Below, piece by piece: positions 26,082 through 34,508 of a DNA stretch of 45,128 nt. The stretch is from NCBI GenBank assembly GCA_018649885.1, contig JABIHA010000001.1:1-45128 (forward strand), given 5' to 3'. The notes beneath the pieces were generated by a model. It did not search any database. It worked only from the letters and a program-made list of their open reading frames with translations, and was not told where the DNA came from. The translations under genes and the position numbers were made by a program. The DNA is from Bacteriovoracaceae bacterium (GTDB lineage: Bacteria; Bdellovibrionota; Bacteriovoracia; Bacteriovoracales; Bacteriovoracaceae). Each line of letters starts with the position of its first letter. The stretch's first letter is position 1.

Positions 26082-27815
26082 TTAAGAAGAGTCTTCTTGA
26101 ATATGAAAACCAAATTGAGAGACAATATCTTCTGCGGTGATGATGCCCAGAAGAAAATTGTGATTGATTCTGCTGACCACAAAAATTCTACCCACATTGT
26201 GTTTTTTGAGTTTGTGGAATGCGACCAGGAGTGATTGGTCAGGAAAAACTGTGATTAAATCTTTTTGGCAGATATCTTTTAGATGAATTTTCTTCTCATC
26301 TTTTGCTATGGCAATTCTAATCTCGTTGACAGTCGTTACGCCAAATATGCGATCCCCTCTCATTACAGGATAACCGCTAAACCCAAATTTCCCAGCTTCG
26401 ACAAGTGCTTCAGCTAAAGGCATCTTCTCACTTAAGCTGGCCACATCCTTTTTCATAGCGTCTTCAACGTGGAGTTGATCAAGAAGCTCATCATCTTCTC
26501 TTGAGGGAAGGTGAAGCCCATCTTGTTCACTCAGCGCCTCGTAGATACCACCTTTGTTAAATTTAAGCTGGGAGGATATCAAATAGCTTGAAATATTTGC
26601 GAGCATTAGTGGCAGGATAATATTGTAATCGTGGGTGAGTTCAAAAATAATTAAAATAGAGGTAAAGGGTGCACGGATAACTGATACAAAGTAGGCACCC
26701 ATTCCCACGAGCGCATAGGGGCCGATTTCACCAACCCACTCGGGAGAAATTAATTGGAAAACACTGGCAACGAGTGCACCTACCATTGCGCCTATGAAAA
26801 GGGTTGGCATAAAAAGTCCACCGCTGGCACCGCAGGCATAGCTAATACCAGTAGCTAAAAACTTTAATACAAAGAGTAAGGCGATGATGTGGATGCCTTC
26901 AATATTTCCTAACAGGGCCTCACGTATACCAATGTGGCCACCTCCAAGAATTAGTGGAGCAATCATGCCTGCTAGTGCCACTAATACAAAGCTTGTCATG
27001 ATGATACTAAGGCGATGGCCTTTGAATAACTTCATATTCTGCTTTCTTAAAAATAAAACAAATCGAACCCATGCCGGACCAAGAAAAGCAGAGACTATTC
27101 CTATGGCCAGATAGATTATGAGTTGAGAGGTTTCGGTAAGGGAATATTCAAATTCTGGAAACAGATGATAGTTGCCCAGAAAAAGGTAACTAGTATAGCT
27201 GGCAAGAAGTGCGGAGATTACTATTGGACCAATAGATTTGGCATTAAGGTCTCCTACAACTTCTTCTAATGTAAAAAATATGGCCGCAATTGGGGTGTTA
27301 AAAGCAGCGGCAATGGCCCCTGCACTGGCTTGGGCCACAAGAGATTTGGTTCTTTTCTTAGAAAGAGAAAAAGTCTGCGCTAGTGTTGAGCCAAGGCCAG
27401 CACTGACTGCTACTGTGGGACCTTCTCTTCCTAAGCTTAATCCTGAGATTAGGGTTAATATAGTGGTTATCAACTTTGCGGGCCAAAAGCGGCTGTTGAA
27501 AATGCCATTTTTTGCTACTAGCAAGACTTTTACAGCAGGAATGCCTGAGCCAGATGTTTCAGGGAAAAATCTGGTGGTTAAATATCCTGAAAGAAAAATG
27601 GCAACGGCTCCCGAAATCCAGGCAATGAGATTAAAGGAGTTATTTGTTCCCATTAAATGTGAAAGGAAATGAACAGCCTTATTGATGAAAACTGCAGTAA
27701 TTCCACTCAAGACACCAACTACAATGGTGAGAAGAAAATAAATTTGCTCATCACTAAGATTGTAATGGGCCAATTTTTTTCTAATTTTTAATTTATAGAG
27801 ATCTTGGATTTTCAC
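26082..27815 (-). CDS. CLC-family chloride channel/transporter with C-terminal CBS domains
   Basis: A 577-residue membrane protein. Ion-path motifs GSGIPAV (89-95), GREGPTV (129-135, with the gating Glu) and GASGGLFMP (middle of the C-half) define the CLC family. About ten to twelve hydrophobic helices end near residue 430, followed by a pair of CBS domains (MKKDVASL..., then DLITVFPDQSLL...), which bind adenine nucleotides and regulate eukaryotic and some bacterial CLCs. The gating Glu suggests either a Cl-/H+ antiporter or channel. The start is GTG at 27815 (AAGG 7 nt upstream). It lies 14 bp downstream of the glutathione peroxidase gene and probably shares its transcript. Confidence 0.93.
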   Translation of the reverse strand: MKIQDLYKLKIRKKLAHYNLSDEQIYFLLTIVVGVLSGITAVFINKAVHFLSHLMGTNNSFNLIAWISGAVAIFLSGYLTTRFFPETSGSGIPAVKVLLVAKNGIFNSRFWPAKLITTILTLISGLSLGREGPTVAVSAGLGSTLAQTFSLSKKRTKSLVAQASAGAIAAAFNTPIAAIFFTLEEVVGDLNAKSIGPIVISALLASYTSYLFLGNYHLFPEFEYSLTETSQLIIYLAIGIVSAFLGPAWVRFVLFLRKQNMKLFKGHRLSIIMTSFVLVALAGMIAPLILGGGHIGIREALLGNIEGIHIIALLFVLKFLATGISYACGASGGLFMPTLFIGAMVGALVASVFQLISPEWVGEIGPYALVGMGAYFVSVIRAPFTSILIIFELTHDYNIILPLMLANISSYLISSQLKFNKGGIYEALSEQDGLHLPSREDDELLDQLHVEDAMKKDVASLSEKMPLAEALVEAGKFGFSGYPVMRGDRIFGVTTVNEIRIAIAKDEKKIHLKDICQKDLITVFPDQSLLVAFHKLKKHNVGRIFVVSRINHNFLLGIITAEDIVSQFGFHIQEDSS

Positions 27816-27829
27816 CAGCTACCTTATAG

Positions 27830-28321
27830 CTATATTTTTAAATACTCTTTTATCATACTTTCCATATCAAATGGCGAAGAATTTGGCGCAAATCGATTGG
27901 TGCAATTTCCAGCGGGATCAATAAGAAATTTTGTAAAGTTCCATTTGATTTTTTGACTGCCGAGAAGTCCAGGCTGCGCTTTTTTTAGAAATTGAAAAAC
28001 TGGATGTGTTTGGGCGCCGTTGACATCAATTTTTTCAAACATGGGAAATGTGACTCCGTAATTGAGAGTACAAAATTCACTGATTTCTGAATTAGCTGCT
28101 GGATCTTGCGCTAAGAACTGGTTGCAGGGAAAACCCAATATTTCTAATCCATTATTTTGGTATTTTTTGTAGAGCTCTTCAAGCTCTGCGAACTGAGGAG
28201 TAAAACCACACTTGCTCGCTGTGTTAACAATGATAACTACCTTGCCTTGCAGCGAGTCGAAATTAAAGTCTTCTCCACTAATCTTTTTTGCTACTAAATT
28301 GTAAAAAGGAATTTCACTCAA
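27830..28321 (-). CDS. Glutathione/thioredoxin peroxidase (Gpx family)
   Basis: A 163-residue thiol peroxidase that reduces H2O2 and organic hydroperoxides. Peroxidatic Cys38 sits in TASKCGFT; the catalytic partners are Gln72 in [11 protein letters not shown] and Trp127 in KWNFTKF, so the tetrad is complete. It uses Cys, not selenocysteine. Cytosolic, typical length. The likely start is a TTG at 28321, chosen because a stop lies a few codons upstream and no ATG is in frame; AGAGGAAAA upstream serves as ribosome binding site. The CLC transporter gene follows after 14 bp. Upstream lies a striking palindrome that may control it. Confidence 0.9.
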   Translation of the reverse strand: MSEIPFYNLVAKKISGEDFNFDSLQGKVVIIVNTASKCGFTPQFAELEELYKKYQNNGLEILGFPCNQFLAQDPAANSEISEFCTLNYGVTFPMFEKIDVNGAQTHPVFQFLKKAQPGLLGSQKIKWNFTKFLIDPAGNCTNRFAPNSSPFDMESMIKEYLKI

Positions 28322-28351
28322 AATATTTTCCTCTGCTGCCTATGTGTGTGG

Positions 28352-28375
28352 TCACATGTTTGTATTACAGAACAT
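28352..28375 (-). CDS. Possible leader mini-ORF upstream of the peroxidase gene
   Basis: Minus-strand ATG at 28375 lies 5 nt after a perfect AGGAGG and opens a seven-codon frame MFCNTNM, stopping 30 nt before the peroxidase TTG. The ribosome binding site is stronger than that of the peroxidase itself. It is formed by the right arm of the palindrome at 28381-28406, so translation would be blocked when the hairpin forms. Speculative. Confidence 0.3.
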   Translation of the reverse strand: MFCNTNM

Positions 28376-28380
28376 CGAAA

Positions 28381-28406
28381 CCTCCTATAATTCATATTAT
28401 AGGAGG
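28381..28406. repeat. Perfect 11-bp inverted repeat upstream of the peroxidase gene
   Basis: CCTCCTATAAT and ATTATAGGAGG flank a TCAT loop. Each arm contains TATAAT, a consensus -10, on its strand, and the AGGAGG of the arm would serve as ribosome binding site for a mini-ORF. There is no T-run after it, so it is not a simple terminator. It may be an operator or RNA hairpin controlling the gpx-clc unit. Confidence 0.7.
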
Positions 28407-28496
28407 AAAAATATACATAACGTATAGAAAATACGTCAGGCTGCTCAGTTTGGCCCAGGATGATTTAAGGTATGTTCGGATAAGGGTGCGAAAATA

Positions 28497-28850
28497 TTAA
28501 TGAAATTCTGTGTACTTCTTTGCGTTGTCTTTGGACAACTCAACTGGATATTTAACAGCATTCTTCTTCAACTTAATTAGGGCCTGGTAGTCCAGGTCTA
28601 CGTCTAGTTTGTCGGCGAGACGCATTAGGTAGAGGTAGACATCAGCCATTTCGTCTTTTATCTCTGAGGCCTTCTCGGGGTCATTCATGATTATTTGAGA
28701 TTCGTTTTCAGTAAGCCACTGGAAATGCTCCATAAGCTCACTGGTTTCAATTGATAGTGCCATGCATAAGTTTTTAGGGCTGTGATAGACGTCCCAATTT
28801 CTGTCCGCTGCAAATTTTCTCAATTTCTCTTTGATCATTTCCGAGTTCAT
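28497..28850 (-). CDS. MazG-like nucleotide pyrophosphohydrolase
   Basis: A 117-residue all-alpha enzyme of the MazG/dCTP pyrophosphatase 1 (RS21-C6-like) superfamily, which hydrolyses (d)NTPs to (d)NMPs and pyrophosphate and cleans the nucleotide pool. Metal-binding Glu residues sit in IETSELMEHFQW and EIKDEMADVYLYLM, the family E-x2-E and E-x3-D motifs. It has the short single-domain length. The start is ATG at 28850 (alternative: the ATG four codons on, after GGAA). It lies upstream of the peroxidase but is separated by a palindrome and 175 bp, so they are probably separate units. Confidence 0.85.
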   Translation of the reverse strand: MNSEMIKEKLRKFAADRNWDVYHSPKNLCMALSIETSELMEHFQWLTENESQIIMNDPEKASEIKDEMADVYLYLMRLADKLDVDLDYQALIKLKKNAVKYPVELSKDNAKKYTEFH

Positions 28851-28919
28851 TGGGAAGAGTTATCAAAATCTCTACTTTCCGGCAAATCGCTTGTGTAAAT
28901 TTGACCTAAAAATAAAGAT

Positions 28920-28947
28920 GGGCCCCACTTCGCAGAAAGTGGGGCCC
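28920..28947. repeat. GC-rich 11-bp hairpin
   Basis: GGGCCCCACTT pairs perfectly with AAGTGGGGCCC around CGCAGA. It is not followed by T residues on either strand, so it is not a standard terminator. It lies about 70 bp upstream of the MazG-like start, on the promoter side. Confidence 0.65.
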
Positions 28948-29172
28948 GAGAAACTACTCGAAAATGAAGGGGGAAAAGTCCAGACCACCAAGATCTGGCC
29001 CTCTCTCAGGGAACCATCAAATATTTTTATTTTTTATGTTTCTTGTATGGGGAACATCCAAAATCCATAAAGTGTACCTATACAAAATGAGACACCACGG
29101 CGCGGCATTAACGTAAATTGAATTAACATCACAGGGTAATATTTTCTAGTATTTTCACAGTTTTAGGTGCTC

Positions 29173-29197
29173 TTTTTGGAATTTGCTGTTCCAAAAA
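29173..29197. repeat. 9-bp inverted repeat
   Basis: TTTTTGGAA and TTCCAAAAA surround a 7-nt loop. The plus strand ends in an A-run and the minus strand reads into T-run on the same hairpin arm. It may act as a weak terminator or an operator. Confidence 0.5.
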
Positions 29198-29251
29198 ACA
29201 ATAGATTAAGAATGCTTAAATTTTATGAAGTTTTGGGGTGGGAACTTGAAA

Positions 29252-29279
29252 GTGGGCCTCCATAAAAATGGAGGCCCAC
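29252..29279 (-). terminator. Terminator after metalloprotease lipoprotein gene
   Basis: A perfect 12-bp stem GTGGGCCTCCAT / ATGGAGGCCCAC with a 4-nt loop, 9 bp beyond the stop of the minus-strand gene. Only a short T-run follows (TTTC), but stem strength and position fit termination. Confidence 0.75.
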
Positions 29280-29288
29280 GGATATTTT

Positions 29289-32200
29289 TTAGTGTTCGGC
29301 CATGTGACTCAGGTTTTCTTTGTAGGTTTCAATCTTGTCTAGTAATCCACCTTTGGTTTGGTCTGCCAGGCCATTGTCACGGGCCTCAACTTCCACTGTA
29401 AGGATGTCGAGAGTGATAGTGAATAGATCTATGCCCTCTTCATCTTTTTTGAGATTAACCACTGTTTCGTAGTCTGAAAGCGCTTTTTCGTAAGCAGCTT
29501 TTTCTTCCTCAGTGGGAGTGTCTCCTAGAGGCATAGGCTTAATGGAATCAACCTTTCCAACTAACTCCATTTTCTCAAGAAGAAGTGGTAATCCCTTTAC
29601 TCCTAGACGAACAATTGCTTTAAGGCCTGGATCGGCAACATCATCAGGTCCTGGAGCATTGTCACCCATGGAAATAAGCTGCTTTAACAAAGATTCAATT
29701 TGTGCTTTTTTAAAATTCTTAAATACAAGGGTCTCATCTGCGCTTGCGCCTTCTGGAAGCTCTACTCTTGCTTTCATAACTTTCTTTAAAAGCTCAGTAG
29801 AAAGTGGCTTGATCAGTTTTCCTTTATTAATAGTTTCAATCATTTTAGCGGCAATTGTGTGCTTGTTTTTCTCAGGGTTAGAAGGCAATTCCGCAAGATA
29901 GATAGTCATCTTTGATTGGTCTTCCCAGCTCATATATCCTCTAGGGATACTGTCATGGTTTGAGCTGTGAATTCTATCAACAGTCATGTGGCCTTCAAAA
30001 TTATCAGCGTCTTTGTCATGAAGTGGATCGCGAGTATCATTTTGATATAAGGCCGTATCAAATAAGAGGTAATTAATGGGGTACTTTTCATTGGAGCGAA
30101 GGTCAAAACGTCTTCTAACGCTACTCCACCACGGAAGTTGTGGGATAGAGGTTTTCATGTCAGATATCATTTTAGCGCCTGCAACGAGAGTTGTATTTTT
30201 TTCTACATATTCTTTTCCATCTTTATCTTGAAATACTTTTTGAGCTGGAGTCACTGAATCTGTTAAAATTGAATCAAGGATTCCAACCCCTCTTGCTTTT
30301 ACTGCAGTGACATCCATCAAAGAAAAACGGCTTTTTTCTGTACTGGTGAGCCCATTTTTTCTGGTGGTGAGATATTTCATGGCCATTAATTTGTCGGCCC
30401 ATATCCCCCTAACGCTGATATCATTTACGTATTCAGCATATTTAGGATTATTTTCATCGAGGTCTAATAGGTAGCGACCTTTTTCTCCTTTAACGACCAG
30501 ATCTTTTGCAAGGAGAGACTCTACAACCTCGCTGTCAAAGCAACTTGATGCTCGAGTGGTTCCTGGGATACTGATATCACGAAGGGGTTTCAATTCACTG
30601 GTTTCTGTTGTTCCTTTTTTAGCAAGAGCACAAAGGTGATCTGGACTTTCTATAACATCCATAAAGAAATTGGCGATTATACCTGCTGCCTTTATGGTTT
30701 CATCTACCTCATTACAAACTTTTGGGTAGGCCTTTCTGTCTCCAGCACCGCATCCACCTTGCTCCATAAATCCCATGGAAATCATTCTGGCGAAGTCTTC
30801 GTATCTCTCAAAGAGAAAACGCATTCTTCTAAATCTCCACGCTACGTAACCGACATAGTTTTCGATTCCAAAAGTGTTAAATTTATTTCTTTCGTCTCTC
30901 CAGTTGAGTCTTTTGTAGAGAGCATTGTAGCTATCAATATAATGCTGAGCAATTTCAGAGTAACTTGTGCCTTCATCAAATCTTGAGCATCCAATATTGA
31001 TAGAAGCATTTTCATCTGTACAGTATCCAAATGATTTCATGGCAAGGGTTGGTTTTTCTTCTTTTAACTCTTTAAGAGTTGACTCTATAGAGGCCATACT
31101 TCCATCAGCAAGCTCAACTTCTCTAGCATATCCAAATCTGAGAGCAGCGATGTCATATTTCCCGTAAATTGAAAGCTCGTTTAGATCACTATACCCATAA
31201 TCCATTATTGAGCTATAGGCCGGAATGATACCCAGGTTCTGCTCTTTAGCTTCTTTATCTGTATAGAAATTGTCCTTATCAAATGATCCTTTGAAGTTGT
31301 GACGAAGACCTAAGTTATGGCCTATTTCGTGAAGAAGAGTGGCGGAGTATGTGTGAGTCATAACAATAGTGCTGATAATTTCTCTTTGCTCAGCATTTAG
31401 ATCTGACCATGGCTTTAGAGTTCCATCTTTTTCTAAAACTCCAGGAACCTGTGAAACCCCTTTAATTTCCACTTTTGCAAGCCCAGCAAAATGAAAGAGA
31501 TCTATGTGGTAAGCATTGTTAATAGCATGTTCTTGAATAAAGTTTTCATACTCAATGGCCTTATCATATGGATTAGGTGCGTTGTCGCCAGTGAAGTTTT
31601 CATCTTGAGCAAGCTCGAGCGCTACACTTTTAAAATCACGAGTCTTAGATTTTGATCTCTCAATTTGCATTAACTGTTGAAAAGTCAGTCTTAAATTATT
31701 CTTTTTAATCTCACCTAGATTATTTGAAAAACGATGGAAAGTTCCAGATCCTTTTAATCTCTGTCTAGAGAACTCTTTGGCCATAGAAACAATGCTACTT
31801 GCTTCTGCAGAAGGATGTGTATTTTTAGCTACAACGTCTGCATCACCAGAATCTAGCTTTTCAGATTCTTCTTTTTTCTTTTTGGCCTCTTCCTTGCTTA
31901 GATCATACATGTGCTTGTAGGCTCTTCGAATACCCGTTTTTAGAACGCCAGAGTACATATTCGTGTGTGCTTGAACAATTTCTCCTGTTCTTGGGTTTTT
32001 AACAGATGGACCGTAACCTAGAAGGCCATTTGCTAGAGGATCATCAATTAAGACAATCATGCTGTTTCTGATATCACCTGGATTTTTTCCCGAGGGCTCA
32101 TGAAGCTGAATCTGAAGTCCTGAATCGGCCCTAGAAAGTGCGTCGTTAACTTTTTCAACAACCTGGTAAGTGGCCTTTTTTAAGTATAGATTTTCAGGCT

Positions 32201-33119
32201 TATTGTAAGTATCACTGAGGTGATAAACTATATTACGTCCTTTTTCTCCTTCAGAATTTAAATTATTCCATCTGTTCATAAGAAAAGAAATATTTTCTCT
32301 ACCTGGCTCAAAATTTCCGTTTAAGACAGAAGTTTTATTCTTAAAAAAACCAAACGTTCTGTAATCAGCTTTTGGATAACTCACAGGCTTGTAGTTAGCT
32401 GATTTTATCTTGTCTAGTTTAATAAGAGAATAGAAGAATTTCACAGTAAAGGCAGTATTTTCTAAGTCATCATTAAAGTATGACATTAAAACGCATAGGT
32501 AATTTGAAGAGAGAGTAAAGGTTTTTTGCAACTCAAAATTGATGACTCCATCAGAGATTTCTGAACTTACAAGCTTTTGAGACACTTCTTTAGAACAAAA
32601 AGAGGTTTTTCCAACGCTAAATAGGTCAAGTCCATTCGTTTCGTTAAACTTTACTGAAGAAAAATCTGGAATAAAGTGATCTTTATCTTGCCACTCAATT
32701 TCAGTATTTTCTTCTTCTTCATTTTTACATTTCCCATCTGTATTCTCGCTACAGCGGTAGGCCTTATAGGTAACAGGAATGGTCAGAACGATACTTCTAT
32801 TTTGTTCATTGTCTTGGAATCTTTTATCGGGATCCTCTTGATAAACAACAAGACCATTTTCTTCGAATTTTAATTTAACGATTTTCTCATCACCTTGGTA
32901 GTACGGCTTAGCACTTGTAACATTTCTTGGTGTACCAAGAGTTGATGGTAGATAGAGATATTCGGAAGAGCTATCAGCAAAAATAGACTTCTTTAGCTCT
33001 TTGGTTTCATGAAAGAGAGAGTCATACTCTCTTTTCTTAGCACAACTGACGAGGACAAGACTACATAGCCCCAACATCGCCAACTTCTCTACAACTTTAC
33101 TCATTTTGTTCTCTCTCAT
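29289..33119 (-). CDS. Large zinc metalloprotease lipoprotein (metzincin type)
   Basis: A 1,276-residue exported lipoprotein. The signal peptide ends at lipobox VLVSC (Cys about 26). The catalytic site is a full metzincin motif HEIGHNLGLRH (H597, H601, H607), which binds zinc, followed by the Met-turn candidate SSIMDYGY. It resembles the family of large zinc-dependent metalloproteases (DUF4953/EcxA-like) that I associate with outer-membrane-anchored proteases. The N-terminal ~350 residues look beta-rich (pro- or targeting domains); the C-terminal ~600 are alpha-rich and unassigned. The ATG at 33119 is used; one at 33104 is equally possible. It is the first protease of an exported-protein block and probably digests proteins outside the cell. 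It may be fed zinc by the ZnuACB system. Confidence 0.9.
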   Translation of the reverse strand: MRENKMSKVVEKLAMLGLCSLVLVSCAKKREYDSLFHETKELKKSIFADSSSEYLYLPSTLGTPRNVTSAKPYYQGDEKIVKLKFEENGLVVYQEDPDKRFQDNEQNRSIVLTIPVTYKAYRCSENTDGKCKNEEEENTEIEWQDKDHFIPDFSSVKFNETNGLDLFSVGKTSFCSKEVSQKLVSSEISDGVINFELQKTFTLSSNYLCVLMSYFNDDLENTAFTVKFFYSLIKLDKIKSANYKPVSYPKADYRTFGFFKNKTSVLNGNFEPGRENISFLMNRWNNLNSEGEKGRNIVYHLSDTYNKPENLYLKKATYQVVEKVNDALSRADSGLQIQLHEPSGKNPGDIRNSMIVLIDDPLANGLLGYGPSVKNPRTGEIVQAHTNMYSGVLKTGIRRAYKHMYDLSKEEAKKKKEESEKLDSGDADVVAKNTHPSAEASSIVSMAKEFSRQRLKGSGTFHRFSNNLGEIKKNNLRLTFQQLMQIERSKSKTRDFKSVALELAQDENFTGDNAPNPYDKAIEYENFIQEHAINNAYHIDLFHFAGLAKVEIKGVSQVPGVLEKDGTLKPWSDLNAEQREIISTIVMTHTYSATLLHEIGHNLGLRHNFKGSFDKDNFYTDKEAKEQNLGIIPAYSSIMDYGYSDLNELSIYGKYDIAALRFGYAREVELADGSMASIESTLKELKEEKPTLAMKSFGYCTDENASINIGCSRFDEGTSYSEIAQHYIDSYNALYKRLNWRDERNKFNTFGIENYVGYVAWRFRRMRFLFERYEDFARMISMGFMEQGGCGAGDRKAYPKVCNEVDETIKAAGIIANFFMDVIESPDHLCALAKKGTTETSELKPLRDISIPGTTRASSCFDSEVVESLLAKDLVVKGEKGRYLLDLDENNPKYAEYVNDISVRGIWADKLMAMKYLTTRKNGLTSTEKSRFSLMDVTAVKARGVGILDSILTDSVTPAQKVFQDKDGKEYVEKNTTLVAGAKMISDMKTSIPQLPWWSSVRRRFDLRSNEKYPINYLLFDTALYQNDTRDPLHDKDADNFEGHMTVDRIHSSNHDSIPRGYMSWEDQSKMTIYLAELPSNPEKNKHTIAAKMIETINKGKLIKPLSTELLKKVMKARVELPEGASADETLVFKNFKKAQIESLLKQLISMGDNAPGPDDVADPGLKAIVRLGVKGLPLLLEKMELVGKVDSIKPMPLGDTPTEEEKAAYEKALSDYETVVNLKKDEEGIDLFTITLDILTVEVEARDNGLADQTKGGLLDKIETYKENLSHMAEH

Positions 33120-33156
33120 GTCTCTTTCCTTTCCAGTTCTCTCTCAAATCTATTAC

Positions 33157-34293
33157 TTATATCGAAAAAGTAATGCTTGAATAAATCTCACTATTTTCAA
33201 AATCAAAAAAATCTATTTCACTTTTTGAACCTGTTTCATCGTAACGATCTCCCTGATTGGAATATCCAATAGTGAGCCCTGCACTTTTAAAAAGTTGTAC
33301 TGATAAGCTTTGGTCCACCACATATGTTTGTGAAACCTCGCCTAGGTAATCCCAGGTATCGCTAACAATAAATTGAGTTGAAAGGCCTAGGTTTTCCATT
33401 GGGGAAACCCTCAGCTGAAAAATATTACTTAGGTTGTACCTGGGATTGATCCCCCCGGTCACATTGGTGTCATATTTGTGAATAAAAGTGCTTCCGGCCA
33501 ATTTATAAGTAAGGGCCAGGCCAGTTAGACCAAACTTAGTAAAGTCAGAGGTTATTTGAGGTCTGAGCATGAATCTTGTGATCATGCTCTTGTCCTTACG
33601 CGCCTTTGTTGAAAGGGGAATATATGTTCTACCTTGAGCGCTAACTTTGAATATATCCCTAGGTCCAAAAGTCTTTATCTTTTGAACTAGGCCTATAAAG
33701 TTAGTACCACTAAATCTTTCTTCTCTGAGGCCATTGAGATCTTTGGAATAATTGAAAACTCCAATAAGGGTACCTTTAGAGCTTATTTTATAGGCCGGTG
33801 AAAAAGTGAAGCTACTTCCTGGTGCAAATTCATGTGACTCTTGCTCAACCAAGTTCATGCTGGCAGAAATATCAAAGCTAAGAGATAAATTCTTAGGAAG
33901 AAAGCTACTGGTAACTGCTTTGGTACTAGAGGCCTTGGATTCCACCTGAGGAACAAAGCTTGCGATGGCCTGAGTAGTGATAATTTCATCTGATATGAAT
34001 TGTTCAGTGGCCACAACCGCTGGTTTTGAGCTCTTTTTTTTCTGTGCTTTCTTTTTTATGAATTGCTGCTCATTTGCAGGCTGAGTAGTTTCTATCTCTA
34101 TGGTTTCGGTGGTTATCTGCTGTGACTGTTCTTGCTGAATTTCAATTTTCTTTGTGGGAAGGACTGTTTGACTCAGCTGAGACTCAGCCTGTTTCACAGT
34201 TTCTATAGCGGTGTCTTTTGAACACGAGGCCGAAATTGAGACCATAAAAATGATTATGACAAAAGTTTTGAATAGTTGTTTCGGCTGACGCAT
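33157..34293 (-). CDS. Outer-membrane-type lipoprotein, possibly beta-barrel
   Basis: A 378-residue protein with a signal peptide and a lipobox ISASC at about residue 24. Residues ~30-110 are a low-complexity Gln/Lys/Thr linker (EQSQQITTETIEIETTQ, KKKAQKKKSS). From ~135 the sequence alternates polar and hydrophobic residues in short strands (TFSPAYKISSKGTLIGVF; LTIGYSNQGDRY) and ends ITFSI, resembling outer-membrane beta-barrel strands. The protein is thus a lipid-anchored linker plus barrel, or a periplasmic beta-domain. It lies 37 bp downstream of a same-strand gap from the metalloprotease start and could be its upstream operon partner. Function unknown. Confidence 0.65.
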   Translation of the reverse strand: MRQPKQLFKTFVIIIFMVSISASCSKDTAIETVKQAESQLSQTVLPTKKIEIQQEQSQQITTETIEIETTQPANEQQFIKKKAQKKKSSKPAVVATEQFISDEIITTQAIASFVPQVESKASSTKAVTSSFLPKNLSLSFDISASMNLVEQESHEFAPGSSFTFSPAYKISSKGTLIGVFNYSKDLNGLREERFSGTNFIGLVQKIKTFGPRDIFKVSAQGRTYIPLSTKARKDKSMITRFMLRPQITSDFTKFGLTGLALTYKLAGSTFIHKYDTNVTGGINPRYNLSNIFQLRVSPMENLGLSTQFIVSDTWDYLGEVSQTYVVDQSLSVQLFKSAGLTIGYSNQGDRYDETGSKSEIDFFDFENSEIYSSITFSI

Positions 34294-34433
34294 TTAAGAC
34301 CCTTGATTTATAAAGTCATCTAAATCAACGCCGTCGTCCATGTCTGAGTTGATGTTTCGACTATTTATAAGCAAGTGCTATGCCAAGGTATTTGAAAAAT
34401 GGAATCATTGTGGAACAAGAACTTAGAGCGTTG

Positions 34434-34463
34434 AATGTAAGTGCGCGCCGCACTCCTTACATT
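34434..34463. repeat. Inverted repeat between exported-protein genes
   Basis: AATGTAAG-TGCG pairs with CGCA and CTTACATT with a 3-nt bulge (ctc), giving a 12-bp interrupted hairpin. It lies 45 bp after the end of the minus-strand gene at 34509. No T-run follows, but it could be part of the 3' end of that gene's transcript. Confidence 0.45.
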
Positions 34464-34508
34464 TCAAGGAGTGTCTTAATGCCCTGCCAGAGGCACTTTG
34501 GAAGCTTT

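Larger units (their letters stand above)
28851..29288. other. Intergenic region with several hairpins
   Basis: 438 bp between the MazG-like gene and the end of the metalloprotease gene. Three inverted repeats lie here (entries at 28920, 29173 and 29252). The rest shows no gene. A promoter for the MazG-like gene must lie in the left half but was not resolved. Confidence 0.45.

Noticed and set aside
30636..30986. Plus-strand frame of 116 codons inside the metalloprotease gene
   Set aside because: Antisense shadow of a strongly supported coding sequence.
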